Assembly (NCBI RefSeq): GCF_003355515.1
Contig: NZ_CP031367.1
Coordinates: forward strand, 1,612,001 to 1,676,000
DNA: 64,000 bases
Direction: 5' to 3'
DNA from: Aliarcobacter trophiarum LMG 25534
GTDB taxonomy: Bacteria > Campylobacterota > Campylobacteria > Campylobacterales > Arcobacteraceae
Shown here: piece after piece, positions 30,990 to 40,920 of the stretch
Layout: the number at the start of each line of letters is the position of its first letter
Position numbering within the stretch: the stretch's first letter is position 1
Position numbers and translations under genes: made by a program
Notes under the pieces: generated by a model
Databases searched by the model: none
Told to the model about the DNA's origin: nothing
Seen by the model: only the letters and a program-made list of their open reading frames with translations

Positions 30990-31134
30990 GAGTAAACAAA
31001 AAGTTTAAAGTAGATTTTATTTATATTTAACTCCCTATTTTATTAAGAGACTTTCAAAAAATAAAAAATATGAAGAATAAATAAATATTTAAAATAAAAG
31101 TAGCAAGGAGATGATAATATCAAAAAAAAGAGTT

Positions 31135-31158
31135 TTTAGAAGTTTTAAAACTTCTAAA
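31135..31158 (-). terminator. Terminator of the rrf2-DHH-CoA-binding unit
   Basis: 24-base perfect palindrome TTTAGAAGTTTTAAAACTTCTAAA, followed on the minus strand by AACTC and eight T residues. It lies seven bases past the CoA-binding gene stop. Confidence 0.75.
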
Positions 31159-31164
31159 TCCTAC

Positions 31165-31602
31165 TTAATAAATTGCCTTATGCTCAATCTTTGTACACTT
31201 ATTTTGTACAACTTTTAAACCATTATCAAGAGCTTTTTTAGCAGCTTCATTATTTGAAAGCCCTAGTTGAAACCAAACAGTTTTTATATTTTTCTCATTT
31301 TTTAAAGCTACTGCCTCATCTACAACCTTTGCTATAGCATCTGGTTTTCTAAAAATATCAACAATATCAATATCAAAAGGTATTTCAGCCAAACTTCTAT
31401 AAACTTTCTCTCCTAAAATTTCATCCTCTTTTGGATAAATAGGAATAATTTTGAAACCTTTACTTTGTAAATAAGCTGCCACTTTATTTGAAGCTTTTTC
31501 ACTATCTGGTGAAAGACCTACTATTGCAATAGTTTTTGTCTCTTCAAAAATAGCTTTAATCTCATCTTTATTTGAGTTTACTGTTGGAAATTCACACTCC
31601 AT
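31165..31602 (-). CDS. CoA-binding domain protein (YccU-like)
   Basis: 145-residue Rossmann-fold protein of the CoA_binding_2 family: KTIAIVGLSPDSEKASNKVA near the start, then GFKIIPIYPKEDEILGEKVY and VWFQLGLSNNEAAKKALDNG. Members bind CoA and resemble the succinyl-CoA synthetase alpha N-domain, but no catalytic role is established. It is the last gene of the unit with the DHH protein and the Rrf2 regulator, ten bases after the DHH gene. Confidence 0.85.
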   Translation of the reverse strand: MECEFPTVNSNKDEIKAIFEETKTIAIVGLSPDSEKASNKVAAYLQSKGFKIIPIYPKEDEILGEKVYRSLAEIPFDIDIVDIFRKPDAIAKVVDEAVALKNEKNIKTVWFQLGLSNNEAAKKALDNGLKVVQNKCTKIEHKAIY

Positions 31603-31612
31603 CTTCTCTCCT

Positions 31613-32656
31613 TTATTTCAAATTATCCAATTTTTTTTGAATATAAGCTTTTACTTCTTGTAAATTTATTGTATCAACAAAATCATCAAATTTACAACCA
31701 CTTGCATTTACATGCCCTCCACCATTTCCTAACTTAGAGGCTAGTTGTGAAACATCTAGCTTTCCATCAGCTCTAAAAGAGGCATTTCCTTTTCTACTTA
31801 TATCTACAAAAAAATCATAATCACTATTGGCTCTTAAAAAACTATTTGCAGGAATTGAAATAGAACCAAGACAGTAAGTCATAAGTCCTTTTTGACCATT
31901 ATAAAATATAGTTAAATCCTCTTTTATTTTATCTAATGATTTTACCAAATAAGTAGCACTTAGATTGTCCAAAGTATCATCAAAACTATCTTTCAAAAAC
32001 TCTTTTTTTATTGAGTGAATACTATTATCAAAAACTATATGACGATTTTCTAAATTTAAAAATTCTTTTGATTTTTCTAAAATAAAAAATTTATACTCTC
32101 TATCAAGTGAAGAAAAAAGTATTTGATTTATCTCTCTTGCTTTTATAACAGAACTCATCAAAACTTTTCCAAATTCAAAGTTTTCTTTTTCCTTTTCTAG
32201 CCAAATATCAACAGCATTTACACAGTTTATAAGAGCTTCATACTCATTTATATCTTTTGAAAAGTTTTCTACAAGATAGTCAAAAACTATTTTTGTAGCA
32301 CATCTTTTGTCATCCAAAAAATACCAATCATACTTTTCTGCACTTACCTTTCCTGTTATATGATGATCTAAAAGTTGTAAAGTTATATCAAAACCACTAT
32401 CTTTTAGAGTTTTTATCTCTTTATCTAGTTCTATACTCTCTTGAGGATTTAAATTTAAGTCACTTATTAAAAATAGTAGCTTTTCATCTTGATAATTTTT
32501 AATATCAATAATAGCTTGTTTGAGAGCTTGTTTAACTTCTAAACCATAGTTTGCATTGTAAAAGTGCTTCTCTTTAAAAATCTTATTTGTCAGAAATTGA
32601 CAAGTATATCCATCTAAATCTGTATGAGAAATATGAAAAAGTCTTATACTATTCAT
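31613..32656 (-). CDS. DHH/DHHA1 family phosphoesterase
   Basis: 347 residues. The DHH module has HTDLDG (11-16), SDLNLNP and the signature LLDHHITG; the C-terminal DHHA1 part has GNGGGHVNASGC. Such proteins cleave small phosphodiesters (nanoRNA, pAp, cyclic dinucleotides); the domain plan is closest to NrnA-like or oligoribonuclease-like members, but the substrate is uncertain. The start codon overlaps the rrf2 stop as ATGA (32653-32656), giving translational coupling. Confidence 0.87.
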   Translation of the reverse strand: MNSIRLFHISHTDLDGYTCQFLTNKIFKEKHFYNANYGLEVKQALKQAIIDIKNYQDEKLLFLISDLNLNPQESIELDKEIKTLKDSGFDITLQLLDHHITGKVSAEKYDWYFLDDKRCATKIVFDYLVENFSKDINEYEALINCVNAVDIWLEKEKENFEFGKVLMSSVIKAREINQILFSSLDREYKFFILEKSKEFLNLENRHIVFDNSIHSIKKEFLKDSFDDTLDNLSATYLVKSLDKIKEDLTIFYNGQKGLMTYCLGSISIPANSFLRANSDYDFFVDISRKGNASFRADGKLDVSQLASKLGNGGGHVNASGCKFDDFVDTINLQEVKAYIQKKLDNLK

Positions 32657-33051
32657 GCAATATCTTTTAGTGTTAATTTTGCTAAAAAGTCATTTACTTT
32701 AAATTGTAAATTATTTAAAAGTGGCCAAATTGTACAAAGCTTTGCTTTATTGTTTGGACAAGAGCTTATTGCATCTGAACACTCAAAAACCATTGGATTT
32801 TTCTCTTCAGCAGCAACAACAATTTCCAAAATTGTAAGTTCATCTATTGGTTTATTTAAAACAAAACCACCATTTACCCCTCTATGAGATATTACTAAAT
32901 CAGCTTTTGCCAAGCTTTGCATAATTTTTGCTAAAAATGATTTTGAGATTTCTAATTCTTTTGATAAAATATCTACATTTACAGGTTCATTGTGCTTTGA
33001 TATAGAAATCAAAGATAGTAGCGCATATTCACTCTTTTTTGTTAATAACAT
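32653..33051 (-). CDS. Rrf2-family transcriptional regulator
   Basis: 132-residue winged-helix regulator: LTKKSEYALLSLI at the N-terminus, LEISKSFLAKIMQSL as recognition helix, SHRGVNGGFVL as wing. Three cysteines (91, 98, 106) lie where IscR and NsrR hold an Fe-S cluster, so it may sense iron-sulfur status, NO or oxygen. It heads a unit with the DHH and CoA-binding genes and overlaps the former by four bases. It is separated from rpsO by a strong terminator. Which of IscR, NsrR or another subgroup it belongs to is not clear. Confidence 0.9.
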   Translation of the reverse strand: MLLTKKSEYALLSLISISKHNEPVNVDILSKELEISKSFLAKIMQSLAKADLVISHRGVNGGFVLNKPIDELTILEIVVAAEEKNPMVFECSDAISSCPNNKAKLCTIWPLLNNLQFKVNDFLAKLTLKDIA

Positions 33052-33117
33052 CTTTATATCCTATATAATTTTTATCTATATTGTACAGAAGTTCTTATTA
33101 ATTTAAGTTGGCATAAA

Positions 33118-33150
33118 AAAAGGGATTATGGAAAAACCATAATCCCTTTT
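33118..33150 (-). terminator. Terminator of rpsO
   Basis: 14-bp perfect stem AAAAGGGATTATGG/CCATAATCCCTTTT around a 5-base loop, with a T run on the minus strand. Confidence 0.93.
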
Positions 33151-33168
33151 AAAAACTAGAGTCTAAAC

Positions 33169-33441
33169 TTATTTAGCTCTAATTCCTAAGCTCTCAACTA
33201 CAGATGTAAATCTTGAATAGTCTGATTTTTTTAAGTATGTTAAAAGTTTTTTTCTTTTTCCTACCATTTTAAGTAGTCCAAGTCTTGAAGAGTGGTCTTT
33301 TTTAAACACTTTTAAATGCTCTGTTAAAGTTTTAATTTGTTCACTTAATAGTGCAATTTGAACCTCGGCAGAACCTGTGTCACCATCTTTTCTTCCATAT
33401 TTTGCAACAATACTCGCTTTTAATTCCTGATCTAAAGCCAT
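33169..33441 (-). CDS. rpsO: 30S ribosomal protein S15
   Basis: Binds the central domain of 16S rRNA early in assembly. 90 residues, with [40 protein letters not shown] and the C-terminal [13 protein letters not shown] start behind a strong AGGAGGT ribosome binding site. It is monocistronic, with its own -10 candidate upstream and a strong terminator downstream. Confidence 0.98.
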   Translation of the reverse strand: MALDQELKASIVAKYGRKDGDTGSAEVQIALLSEQIKTLTEHLKVFKKDHSSRLGLLKMVGKRKKLLTYLKKSDYSRFTSVVESLGIRAK

Positions 33442-33521
33442 TTTGACCTCCTAATAGGTATAGTTATTTTGTTCTATTTAAAATAGGTGCGAATTCTATA
33501 TAAATTTTGCTTTAATTTTAC

Positions 33522-34493
33522 TTATCCACCAGTTTCATAAAAAGCTCTACTTGATACTTTGTTATCATCTTTAGTTGACCACTTATTTTTTTCTGGCTTA
33601 TTTTGTAAAACTTTTTTCAAAATTTGTGTAGCTTTTTCTATATCATTTGCTCTTATTGCATCTTTTATGCTCATAGCATCTTCAAAATATAAACAAGGTA
33701 TTAAAAACCCTTCTGCCGTTAATCTAATACGATTACATGAAGAACAAAAATCATCCTTATGTGGTTCTATTATACCAAATTCATAGCCATCTTCAAGCAT
33801 ATAATATTGAGCTGGTGAGCTAGTATCTCTTGGAACTTTTTTAATATTTGGATATTTTGTTTTTATAATATTTAAAATCTCATCCGCTTTTAAACCCTTT
33901 GCTCCACTTTTTGCAAAACTATTTTCCATAAACTCTATGTATCGTACAGTAAAGCCCTCTTCTTTACAAAAATCTAAAACATCTATAATATCAATATCAT
34001 TTATATTTTTAAGAGGTACACAATTTATTTTTATTTTAAGCCCAACATTTTTTGCTTTAGAAATTCCATCTAAAACAGTAGGTAAGACATCCTTTTGCGC
34101 TATTTTCATAGCTCTTTCTTGATTTAGTGTATCAAGTGAGATATTTATTCTTTTAAGACCAGAATCTTTTAATTTCTGTGCCATTTGTGGAAGCAAAAAT
34201 CCATTTGTTGTAAGAGCCAAATCTATATCATTTTTATAATCACTTATTAACTTTATAAAATAATCTAAGTCATCTCTTAATAGTGGCTCTCCACCAGTAA
34301 TTCTTACTTTTTTTATACCCTCATCAATACCAATTTTTATAAATTTAAAAAGGTCTTCATAAGATAATAAATTCTCTTTAGGAACCCAAGAAAAAGGTTT
34401 TTCAGGCATACAATATTGACATCTAAAGTTACATCTTTCAGTAACTGATACTCTTAAATAATCATGCTTTCTTCCAAATCCATCTAATAACAT
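33522..34493 (-). CDS. moaA: GTP 3',8-cyclase MoaA
   Basis: Radical SAM enzyme that starts molybdenum cofactor synthesis. N-terminal cluster cysteines 21, 25 and 28 (CNFRCQYC) and C-terminal cluster cysteines 250, 253 and 267 (CSSCNRIRL and GFLIPC). The chain ends in the double Gly typical of MoaA. 323 residues; ATG start. It lies 15 bases after the TrpD2-like gene on the same strand. The cofactor it makes is needed by NapA, encoded 3 kb away. Confidence 0.97.
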   Translation of the reverse strand: MLLDGFGRKHDYLRVSVTERCNFRCQYCMPEKPFSWVPKENLLSYEDLFKFIKIGIDEGIKKVRITGGEPLLRDDLDYFIKLISDYKNDIDLALTTNGFLLPQMAQKLKDSGLKRINISLDTLNQERAMKIAQKDVLPTVLDGISKAKNVGLKIKINCVPLKNINDIDIIDVLDFCKEEGFTVRYIEFMENSFAKSGAKGLKADEILNIIKTKYPNIKKVPRDTSSPAQYYMLEDGYEFGIIEPHKDDFCSSCNRIRLTAEGFLIPCLYFEDAMSIKDAIRANDIEKATQILKKVLQNKPEKNKWSTKDDNKVSSRAFYETGG

Positions 34494-34508
34494 ATTATAA
34501 ACCCTTTT

Positions 34509-35426
34509 TTAATTTAATCTTTGCCAAGCTTCATCCAAAGAGCTAACTCTTTTAGCAAATAGCAAATACAATGCAACGTTAAACTTAGCCAAATTCAAAA
34601 TCTCATCATCATAATTTTTTAAAATATTTAAGTTATCTTCCAAAGTGATATTTTCAAAAACTTTCGAATAATTAACTCCATAATCTTTTAAACAAAACTC
34701 AAATTCAACAATCTGATCATCTTTTTTTTGCCAAAACTTAGAGTCTTTAAAAACTTCAATATCTCCCTCGGCTCCTCTAACAACTGTAATATCTTTAAAA
34801 TCATCTCTATACATATCAATATATTTTGAGACATAAGGTTTGTGAAAAGCTCCACAAATTCCATACTCACTCAAAGATGGGTTTAAAAGTTTTTCAACTG
34901 TATTAAAGGCTGTTCTTAAGCCAAACTCTCTCCTTAAAGGTGTAAGTTCACTTAACTCTTGCAGATATTCTACTCTATCAAAATAGTGTAAATATTGACC
35001 CTTATCAAATTTTGTAAATATATCTTTTGTACAAATTCCATTTTTTGTTGGTTGAACTAAATCCCCACTAATTACAAGATTTAATCTTCTTACATCACTA
35101 TTTTTTTTGAAAAAACCATCCAAAATATCTTCATATAAAGGAAAGAGATATGGATTTGTATCTCTTCCATCAAAGTTATAGCCTAACATTAAAGAGTCTG
35201 GAACCTCTTTATATTTTATAAAACTATTTAAGGCTTTTATGGCTCCTTTAAACTCTTCTATAGTTTCTAGTTTTACTCTCCATGCAATTAAAAAAGCACC
35301 TATTTGTGCCTGTGTTGGTTCTTTATTTAAAATCTGAGATATAGCTTCAAAACTCTCGTTTAGAGTTAAATCTCTATTTCCTTTAGGTCCAGTCCCCACT
35401 GCTTTTAAAAATATTTTAAAGTCCAT
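34509..35426 (-). CDS. TrpD2/YbiB-like protein of the anthranilate phosphoribosyltransferase fold
   Basis: 305 residues. The N-terminal helical part with LTLNESFEAISQILNKEPTQ matches the family's three-helix domain, and PLRREFGLRTAFNTVEKLLN is the conserved core helix. The PRPP-binding GTGGD loop of true TrpD is absent; in its place the chain reads ISGDLVQPTKNG. It is therefore unlikely to be the tryptophan enzyme and resembles YbiB/TrpD2 proteins, some of which bind nucleic acid. It probably forms a unit with moaA and is divergent from the Crp/Fnr gene. Confidence 0.75.
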   Translation of the reverse strand: MDFKIFLKAVGTGPKGNRDLTLNESFEAISQILNKEPTQAQIGAFLIAWRVKLETIEEFKGAIKALNSFIKYKEVPDSLMLGYNFDGRDTNPYLFPLYEDILDGFFKKNSDVRRLNLVISGDLVQPTKNGICTKDIFTKFDKGQYLHYFDRVEYLQELSELTPLRREFGLRTAFNTVEKLLNPSLSEYGICGAFHKPYVSKYIDMYRDDFKDITVVRGAEGDIEVFKDSKFWQKKDDQIVEFEFCLKDYGVNYSKVFENITLEDNLNILKNYDDEILNLAKFNVALYLLFAKRVSSLDEAWQRLN

Positions 35427-35512
35427 TATATATCCTATTTTATAGCGGTTTTATTATTTATTTTACAAGCTTAATATATACTTGCTTAAACAAAACATTT
35501 GTAGGATAATTT

Positions 35513-36178
35513 ATGACATTGAACCAAAGTATAAAAAGTTTGGATTTTTTTGCAAATCTAGATGATAAGCAAATTGATTTTCTAAGCAATTTCTCCTTTA
35601 TCTCAAAATACGAAAGAGATTCTATTTTATTTTATGAAACAGATTTAAAAACTAATCTTCTTTTTTTAGTAAGAGGTTTAATAAAAGTTTATAAATACGA
35701 TAAATTTGACAATGAAATATTTTTATATCACATACATTCAAACTCTTTAATAAGCGAACTAAGCAATCTAAATACAAACGAAATCTACTGCTTTTCAAAT
35801 GCATCTTTTATGGAAGATTCTATAGTTTTATCTGTAGATTTCCTAAAACTACAAGAACATTTTTTAGATAACAACCTGCTTGTAAAAGAGCTAATGAATT
35901 CTCTACTAAACAAAACTCATCAACTCCAATGTTTAGTAAATAGAGAGTTGGTTTTTGATGCTACTGCAAAAGTTGCTTATATGTTAGTTAGTGATTTAGA
36001 GATGTTTAATAGCTTAAAAAGACAAGATGTTAGTTTTATGCTACATATTCAACCTGAAACTCTATCAAGAGTTTTAAAAAAATTGTCAAGAGATAATATC
36101 ATTGAAGTTGAAAATCAACAAGTTATGATTAAAGATAAAACTGCATTAAACTATATTTTTAAAGGAGTAGGAATATGA
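35513..36178 (+). CDS. Crp/Fnr-family transcriptional regulator
   Basis: 221 residues: a cyclic-nucleotide-binding-type beta-roll (about 15-120), dimer helix, and C-terminal winged helix. The recognition helix PETLSRVLKKL has Glu182, Ser185 and Arg186, the pattern with which FNR-type proteins read TTGA. The N-terminal cysteines of true FNR are missing, so it should not carry an oxygen-labile cluster and is closer to the Dnr/NssR type of nitrogen-oxide regulators. Its stop overlaps the start of the NarX/PilJ-like gene (ATGA), and the nap operon with a TTGAC-N4-GTCAA site follows. It is the best candidate activator of nap. Confidence 0.9.
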   Translation: MTLNQSIKSLDFFANLDDKQIDFLSNFSFISKYERDSILFYETDLKTNLLFLVRGLIKVYKYDKFDNEIFLYHIHSNSLISELSNLNTNEIYCFSNASFMEDSIVLSVDFLKLQEHFLDNNLLVKELMNSLLNKTHQLQCLVNRELVFDATAKVAYMLVSDLEMFNSLKRQDVSFMLHIQPETLSRVLKKLSRDNIIEVENQQVMIKDKTALNYIFKGVGI

Positions 36179-37170
36179 AAAAAAGTACTATTAGCACGAA
36201 AATAAAAGTTATTGGAATACTTTTTGTACTTCTAATGGCAAGCATTGTTGCAACAACTATCTACTTAAATAATAAAAATGAAAAAGATGCAATGATTGTA
36301 AATATCGCTGGGAAACAAAGAATGTTAAGCCAAAATATCTCAAAAAATATATTCTACATATATTTAAACCCAAAATCTTCACAGCAAGAGTTAGATTCTA
36401 GTGTTGAAGAGTTTATTTACAATCTTGAAAGCTTAAAAGGCGGAAATAGTTTATCAAAATTAAAAGAAGCTCCTAATATTCATATAGATAAGCAGATGTT
36501 ACAAGTAGAACTTTTGTGGTCTATTTTTTACAAAAATATAGTTAAGTTTAAAGAGTTAATCTCAAGTAATAAAAATCAAGAAGAGTTAGAAAAGATTGTA
36601 AATATAATATACGAAACAAATCCAAATCTTCTTTATGAAGTAGATGCACTTGTTAGCCTTCATACAATAAATAGTGAACAAAAAATAAAATTATTAAAAA
36701 ATAGTCAATACTTTTTCGCTATTTTAATTCTACTTCTAATTATTTATAGTTTTCTTGAATTAAAAACTATGGAAAAAAATGCCCTAAATTTTCTTGAAGA
36801 ATCAAAAAGAGTTATGGAACAAGATTTAGAAGAGCCCTTAAAGCCTATAAAAATTGAAGCTGAAGGTGAATTAATAGAAGCTTCATATATGTTTAATAGA
36901 TTTTTAAACAAAATAAATAGTGCAATAATAGACTCAAATAGTGCTTTAGAACAATCAAAAAATGCTTCTATAAAATTAGAAGAGATTTCAAATGAATTTG
37001 ATGAAATTATAAATGAACTACAAAATAAAAGTGAAATATCAAAACAGTTAAATAGAAGTGAAGATATTGCAATACAAACACAAGAGCAACTTTTACACTC
37101 TGGTAAAAGATTAAATGAGCTTAAAAATGAGCTTGAAAAGATTATTCTTTTTGTAGAAAAAAAGAGTTGA
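36175..37170 (+). CDS. NarX/PilJ-type sensor protein without output domain
   Basis: 331 residues. TM1 (about 12-30), a periplasmic helical domain with the nitrate-sensor-like motif NIAGKQRMLSQNI (43-55), TM2 (about 184-201), then a HAMP-like and coiled-coil cytoplasmic part (about 202-331). There is no HisKA/HATPase, methyl-accepting or GGDEF domain, so it cannot signal by the usual routes. The four-base overlap with the Crp/Fnr gene and the nap operon 121 bases downstream suggest that it senses nitrate or nitrite for that system, perhaps by binding the regulator. Function unproven. Confidence 0.82.
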   Translation: MKKSTISTKIKVIGILFVLLMASIVATTIYLNNKNEKDAMIVNIAGKQRMLSQNISKNIFYIYLNPKSSQQELDSSVEEFIYNLESLKGGNSLSKLKEAPNIHIDKQMLQVELLWSIFYKNIVKFKELISSNKNQEELEKIVNIIYETNPNLLYEVDALVSLHTINSEQKIKLLKNSQYFFAILILLLIIYSFLELKTMEKNALNFLEESKRVMEQDLEEPLKPIKIEAEGELIEASYMFNRFLNKINSAIIDSNSALEQSKNASIKLEEISNEFDEIINELQNKSEISKQLNRSEDIAIQTQEQLLHSGKRLNELKNELEKIILFVEKKS

Positions 37171-37214
37171 GATTTTACTCAAAAAGATTAATCTTAACTT
37201 AAAAACTTAGGAAT

Positions 37215-37256
37215 TTGACCAATGTCAATTCTTTTATCTCTACTTCTTAGTAATAT
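37215..37256 (+). promoter_or_regulatory. nap promoter with TTGAC-N4-GTCAA operator
   Basis: TTGACCAATGTCAA (37215-37228) is a perfect palindrome of the Crp/Fnr superfamily. The -10 candidate TAATAT (37251-37256) starts 29.5 bases from its centre, which puts the site at about -41.5, the class II activation position. Confidence 0.75.
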
Positions 37257-37291
37257 CTAATTGTTTATAAATTTATTTCAAAGGAGAAGGA

Positions 37292-40102
37292 ATGTCACTT
37301 TCAAGAAGAGATTTTCTAAAAAGTTCAGCAGCAGCAAGTGCGGCAGCAGCCATTGGTATGAGTGTACCAACAGAGCTTCAAGCACAAGCAAATACAGCTG
37401 AAAGTGGTTGGCGTTGGGATAAAGCAGCCTGTAGATTTTGTGGAACAGGTTGTGGAATTATGCTTGCAACAAAAGAGGGAAAAATTGTTGCCGTAAAGGG
37501 TGACCCAGCTGCTCCAGTTAATAGAGGGCTTAACTGTATTAAAGGATATTTTAATGCAAAAATTATGTATGGAGCAGATAGGCTAAAAACTCCACTTTTA
37601 AGAGTAAACAAAAAAGGTGAGTTTGACAAAAAAGGTGAATTTACTCCTATTTCTTGGAAAAGAGCTTTCGATGAGATGGAAAAACACATAAAAGCAGCTT
37701 TAAAAGAGAAAGGTCCAGAAGGAATTGGTGTATTTGGAAGTGGACAATACACTATTATGGAAGGTTATGCAGCTCTTAAAATGATGAAAGCAGGATTTAG
37801 ATCAAATGCAATTGATCCAAATGCAAGACACTGTATGGCTAGTGCTGTTGTTGGTTTTTATCAAACTTTCGGAATAGATGAACCAAGTGGTTGTTATGAT
37901 GATATTGAACTAACAGATACAGTTGTTTGTTGGGGTTCAAATATGGCTGAAATGCACCCTATTTTATGGTCAAGAGTTACTGATAGAAAATTAAGTAATC
38001 CAGATAAAGTAAAAGTAATAAATATTTCAACATATAGACATAGAACTTCTGATATTGCTGATATGGAAATAATTTTCACACCAAATACAGATTTAGCTTT
38101 ATGGAACTATATAGCAAGAGAGATAGTATATAATCGTCCTGAATCAATAGATTGGGATTTTATAAAAGAGAATATAGTATTTGCTGCAAGTCCAGTTAAT
38201 ATTGGTTATGGTATGAGAAGAAGTGATGAGAAATCTATAAAAGATGGAAAATACTCAAGTAAAGAGATGGAGATTGTAAATAAAGAGATGGAAACTATTG
38301 TTTCTGAAACAGAAGCTCCAGCACTTGCACCTTATGGGTATAAAGCTGGTGATAAAATGACTCATAAAAATACAGGTCTTGCTCACTGGGAAATTAGCTT
38401 TGAAGAGTACAAAAAATCTTTAGAGCCTTATACTCTTGATTATGTTGCAAAAATTGCAAAAGGGAATCCTGATGAGGACATTGAAGAGTTTAAGAAAAAA
38501 CTTCAACAACTTGCAAATTGGTATATTGAAAAAGATAGAAAAGTTGTAAGTTTCTGGACGATGGGAATGAACCAACATACACGTGGAACTTGGGTAAATA
38601 CACTATCTTATAATGTTCACTTTTTATTAAATAAACAAGCACATCCAGGAAGTGGAGCATTTTCACTAACAGGACAACCTAGTGCATGTGGAACAGCAAG
38701 AGAAGTAGGAACATTTACACATAGACTTCCAGCTGATATGATGACAGAAAATCCAAAACATAGAGAAATCACTGAAAAAGTATGGAATGTACCACTTGGA
38801 ACATTAAATCCAAAAGGAACTCAACCTTTTATGAAAATCATGAGAGATTTAGAAGATGGAAATATGAAATTTGCTTGGGTAAATGTAAATAATCCTTGGC
38901 AAAATACTGCAAATGCAAACCACTGGTTAAAAGCTGCAAGAGAGATGGATAACTTTATAGTAACTTCAGAAGCATATCCTGGAATATCTGCAAAAGTTTC
39001 AGATTTAATTCTACCTTCAGCAATGATTTATGAAAAATGGGGTGGTTATGGAAATGCAGAAAGAAGAACACAACTATGGAGACAACAAGTTCTTCCAATT
39101 GGTGATTCTATGAGTGATACATGGCAATGGGTTGAATTATCAAAAAGATTTACGGTTAAAGATGTTTGGGGTGAGCAAAGTTTACTTAGCACAAAAGGTG
39201 AAGTAAAACTTCCTAGCATGATTGAAGCAGCAAAAGCTATGGGATATAATGAAAACTCAACAATGTATGATATTTTATTTGCAAATGATAGAGCAAAATC
39301 ATATAAGGCTGATTTAAAAGACCCTATCCAAGCTGGTTATGATAATACAGAAGCATTTGGAGATAGTAGAAATGTACAAGGAAGTGATGGAAAACCATGG
39401 AAAGGGTATGGATTCTTTGTTCAAAAATATCTATTCGAAGAGTATGCAGATTTTGGAAGAGGACACGGACACGATTTAGCAGATTTTGATACTTACCACA
39501 AAGTAAGAGGACTTAAATGGCCAGTTGTTGATGGAAAAGAGACATCATGGAGATTTAATACAAAATATGACCCATATGCAAAAGCTGAAAACCCAAATGG
39601 TAATTTCGCATTTTATGGAACTTTAGCAAAAGAGTTAGCTCAAGGTGATTTAACAGGAATTAAAGATAAAACTAAAAAATCTCTAAAAAATAAAGCAAAA
39701 ATATTTGCACGTCCTTATATGGATCCACCAGAAAAGCCAGATTCTGAGTATCCAGTTTGGCTTAGCACAGGAAGAGTTCTAGAACATTGGCATAGTGGAA
39801 CTATGACTATGAGAGTTCCTGAACTTTATAGAGCAGTTCCAGAAGCACTTTGCTATATGCACCCTGAAGATGCAAATAAATATGGTGTAAAACAAGGTGA
39901 ACTAGCTTGGGTTGAAAGTAGAAGAGGAAAAGTAAAAGCAAGAGTTGAAACAAGAGGAAGAAATAGACCATCAAGAGGATTAGTATATGTTCCTTGGTTT
40001 GATGAAAAAGTGTTTATAAATAAAGTTTGTTTAGATGCAACTTGTCCACAATCAGGACAAACTGACTTCAAAAAATGTGCGGTAAAAGTTTATAAAGCTT
40101 AA
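37292..40102 (+). CDS. napA: Periplasmic nitrate reductase catalytic subunit NapA
   Basis: Reduces nitrate to nitrite in the periplasm at a bis-MGD molybdenum site. Twin-arginine signal SRRDFLK (4-10) with a long Ala-rich h-region. The [4Fe-4S] cysteines are 47, 50, 54 and 82. The Mo-ligand cysteine lies in [13 protein letters not shown], and the C-terminal cofactor domain has [16 protein letters not shown]. At 936 residues it has the longer form typical of Campylobacterota. AAAGGAG precedes the ATG. First gene of napAGHBFLD. The electron route is probably quinol to NapGH to NapB to NapA, since no napC is present. Confidence 0.98.
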   Translation: MSLSRRDFLKSSAAASAAAAIGMSVPTELQAQANTAESGWRWDKAACRFCGTGCGIMLATKEGKIVAVKGDPAAPVNRGLNCIKGYFNAKIMYGADRLKTPLLRVNKKGEFDKKGEFTPISWKRAFDEMEKHIKAALKEKGPEGIGVFGSGQYTIMEGYAALKMMKAGFRSNAIDPNARHCMASAVVGFYQTFGIDEPSGCYDDIELTDTVVCWGSNMAEMHPILWSRVTDRKLSNPDKVKVINISTYRHRTSDIADMEIIFTPNTDLALWNYIAREIVYNRPESIDWDFIKENIVFAASPVNIGYGMRRSDEKSIKDGKYSSKEMEIVNKEMETIVSETEAPALAPYGYKAGDKMTHKNTGLAHWEISFEEYKKSLEPYTLDYVAKIAKGNPDEDIEEFKKKLQQLANWYIEKDRKVVSFWTMGMNQHTRGTWVNTLSYNVHFLLNKQAHPGSGAFSLTGQPSACGTAREVGTFTHRLPADMMTENPKHREITEKVWNVPLGTLNPKGTQPFMKIMRDLEDGNMKFAWVNVNNPWQNTANANHWLKAAREMDNFIVTSEAYPGISAKVSDLILPSAMIYEKWGGYGNAERRTQLWRQQVLPIGDSMSDTWQWVELSKRFTVKDVWGEQSLLSTKGEVKLPSMIEAAKAMGYNENSTMYDILFANDRAKSYKADLKDPIQAGYDNTEAFGDSRNVQGSDGKPWKGYGFFVQKYLFEEYADFGRGHGHDLADFDTYHKVRGLKWPVVDGKETSWRFNTKYDPYAKAENPNGNFAFYGTLAKELAQGDLTGIKDKTKKSLKNKAKIFARPYMDPPEKPDSEYPVWLSTGRVLEHWHSGTMTMRVPELYRAVPEALCYMHPEDANKYGVKQGELAWVESRRGKVKARVETRGRNRPSRGLVYVPWFDEKVFINKVCLDATCPQSGQTDFKKCAVKVYKA

Positions 40103-40113
40103 AAGGTAAATAG

Positions 40114-40920
40114 ATGAATATAGTAAAAAACTATCAAGAAAATAGAAGGAAGTTTCTTCTAAAAAGTGCTAGAACTATTGGTTTAGTAGTTCTTGGTAGT
40201 TTAACATGGAGTGCATATTTAAGTGAAGTAAAAGCTAGTAGTCTAATTTTAAGACCACCAGCTGCCATAAAAGAAGATGATTTTTTGGCTACTTGTATAA
40301 AATGTGGGCTTTGTGTAGAGGCATGTCCTTTTGATACACTAAAATTGGCAAAACCAGGGGATAATTTACCTTTAGGAACTCCTTATTTTGTTCCTAGAGA
40401 TATTCCTTGCTATATGTGTGTTGATATTCCTTGTGTTCCTATTTGTCCAACAGATGCCCTTGATGAAAAAAAGGTCAAAGATGAAAATGGGGCTTTTGAA
40501 ATAAGACAGATGGAAATGGGAGTTGCAGTTGTAGATGTAAAATCTTGTGTAGCTTTTTGGGGAATTCAATGTGATGCATGTTATAGAGCTTGTCCACTTT
40601 TAGGTGAAGCTATAGATATAGTATATGAAAAAAATGAACGAACAGGAAAGCATGCATTTTTAAAACCTGTTGTAGATAGTGATATTTGTACAGGTTGCGG
40701 ACTTTGTGAAAAAGCTTGTATTACTGAAAAACCAGCAATTTTTGTACTTCCTAGAGAAAATGCTTTAGGAAAAGTGGGAGACCACTACATAAAAGGGTGG
40801 GATGAAGCAGATGAGCGAAGAGTAAAAGATGCTTCTGTTGAGATTGGGAAAACAAAAATAAATAAAAAAAGTGCAGTTGAGTCTTTAAATAGTGGTATGG
40901 AGGATTTACTAAATGATTAA
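40114..40920 (+). CDS. napG: Ferredoxin-type protein NapG
   Basis: Periplasmic iron-sulfur protein that passes electrons from NapH towards NapB/NapA. Twin-arginine-like signal NRRKFLLKSARTIG at the N-terminus, then four [4Fe-4S] cysteine clusters: CIKCGLCVEACP, CYMCVDIPCVPICP, CVAFWGIQCDACYRACP and CTGCGLCEKACI. 268 residues. It is 11 bases after napA and overlaps napH by eight bases. Confidence 0.96.
   Translation: MNIVKNYQENRRKFLLKSARTIGLVVLGSLTWSAYLSEVKASSLILRPPAAIKEDDFLATCIKCGLCVEACPFDTLKLAKPGDNLPLGTPYFVPRDIPCYMCVDIPCVPICPTDALDEKKVKDENGAFEIRQMEMGVAVVDVKSCVAFWGIQCDACYRACPLLGEAIDIVYEKNERTGKHAFLKPVVDSDICTGCGLCEKACITEKPAIFVLPRENALGKVGDHYIKGWDEADERRVKDASVEIGKTKINKKSAVESLNSGMEDLLND

Noticed and set aside
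31111-31218. A 35-codon frame on the plus strand beginning right after AAGGAG
   Set aside because: The ribosome binding site touches the ATG with no spacer, the frame runs through a terminator palindrome and into the antisense of the CoA-binding gene.
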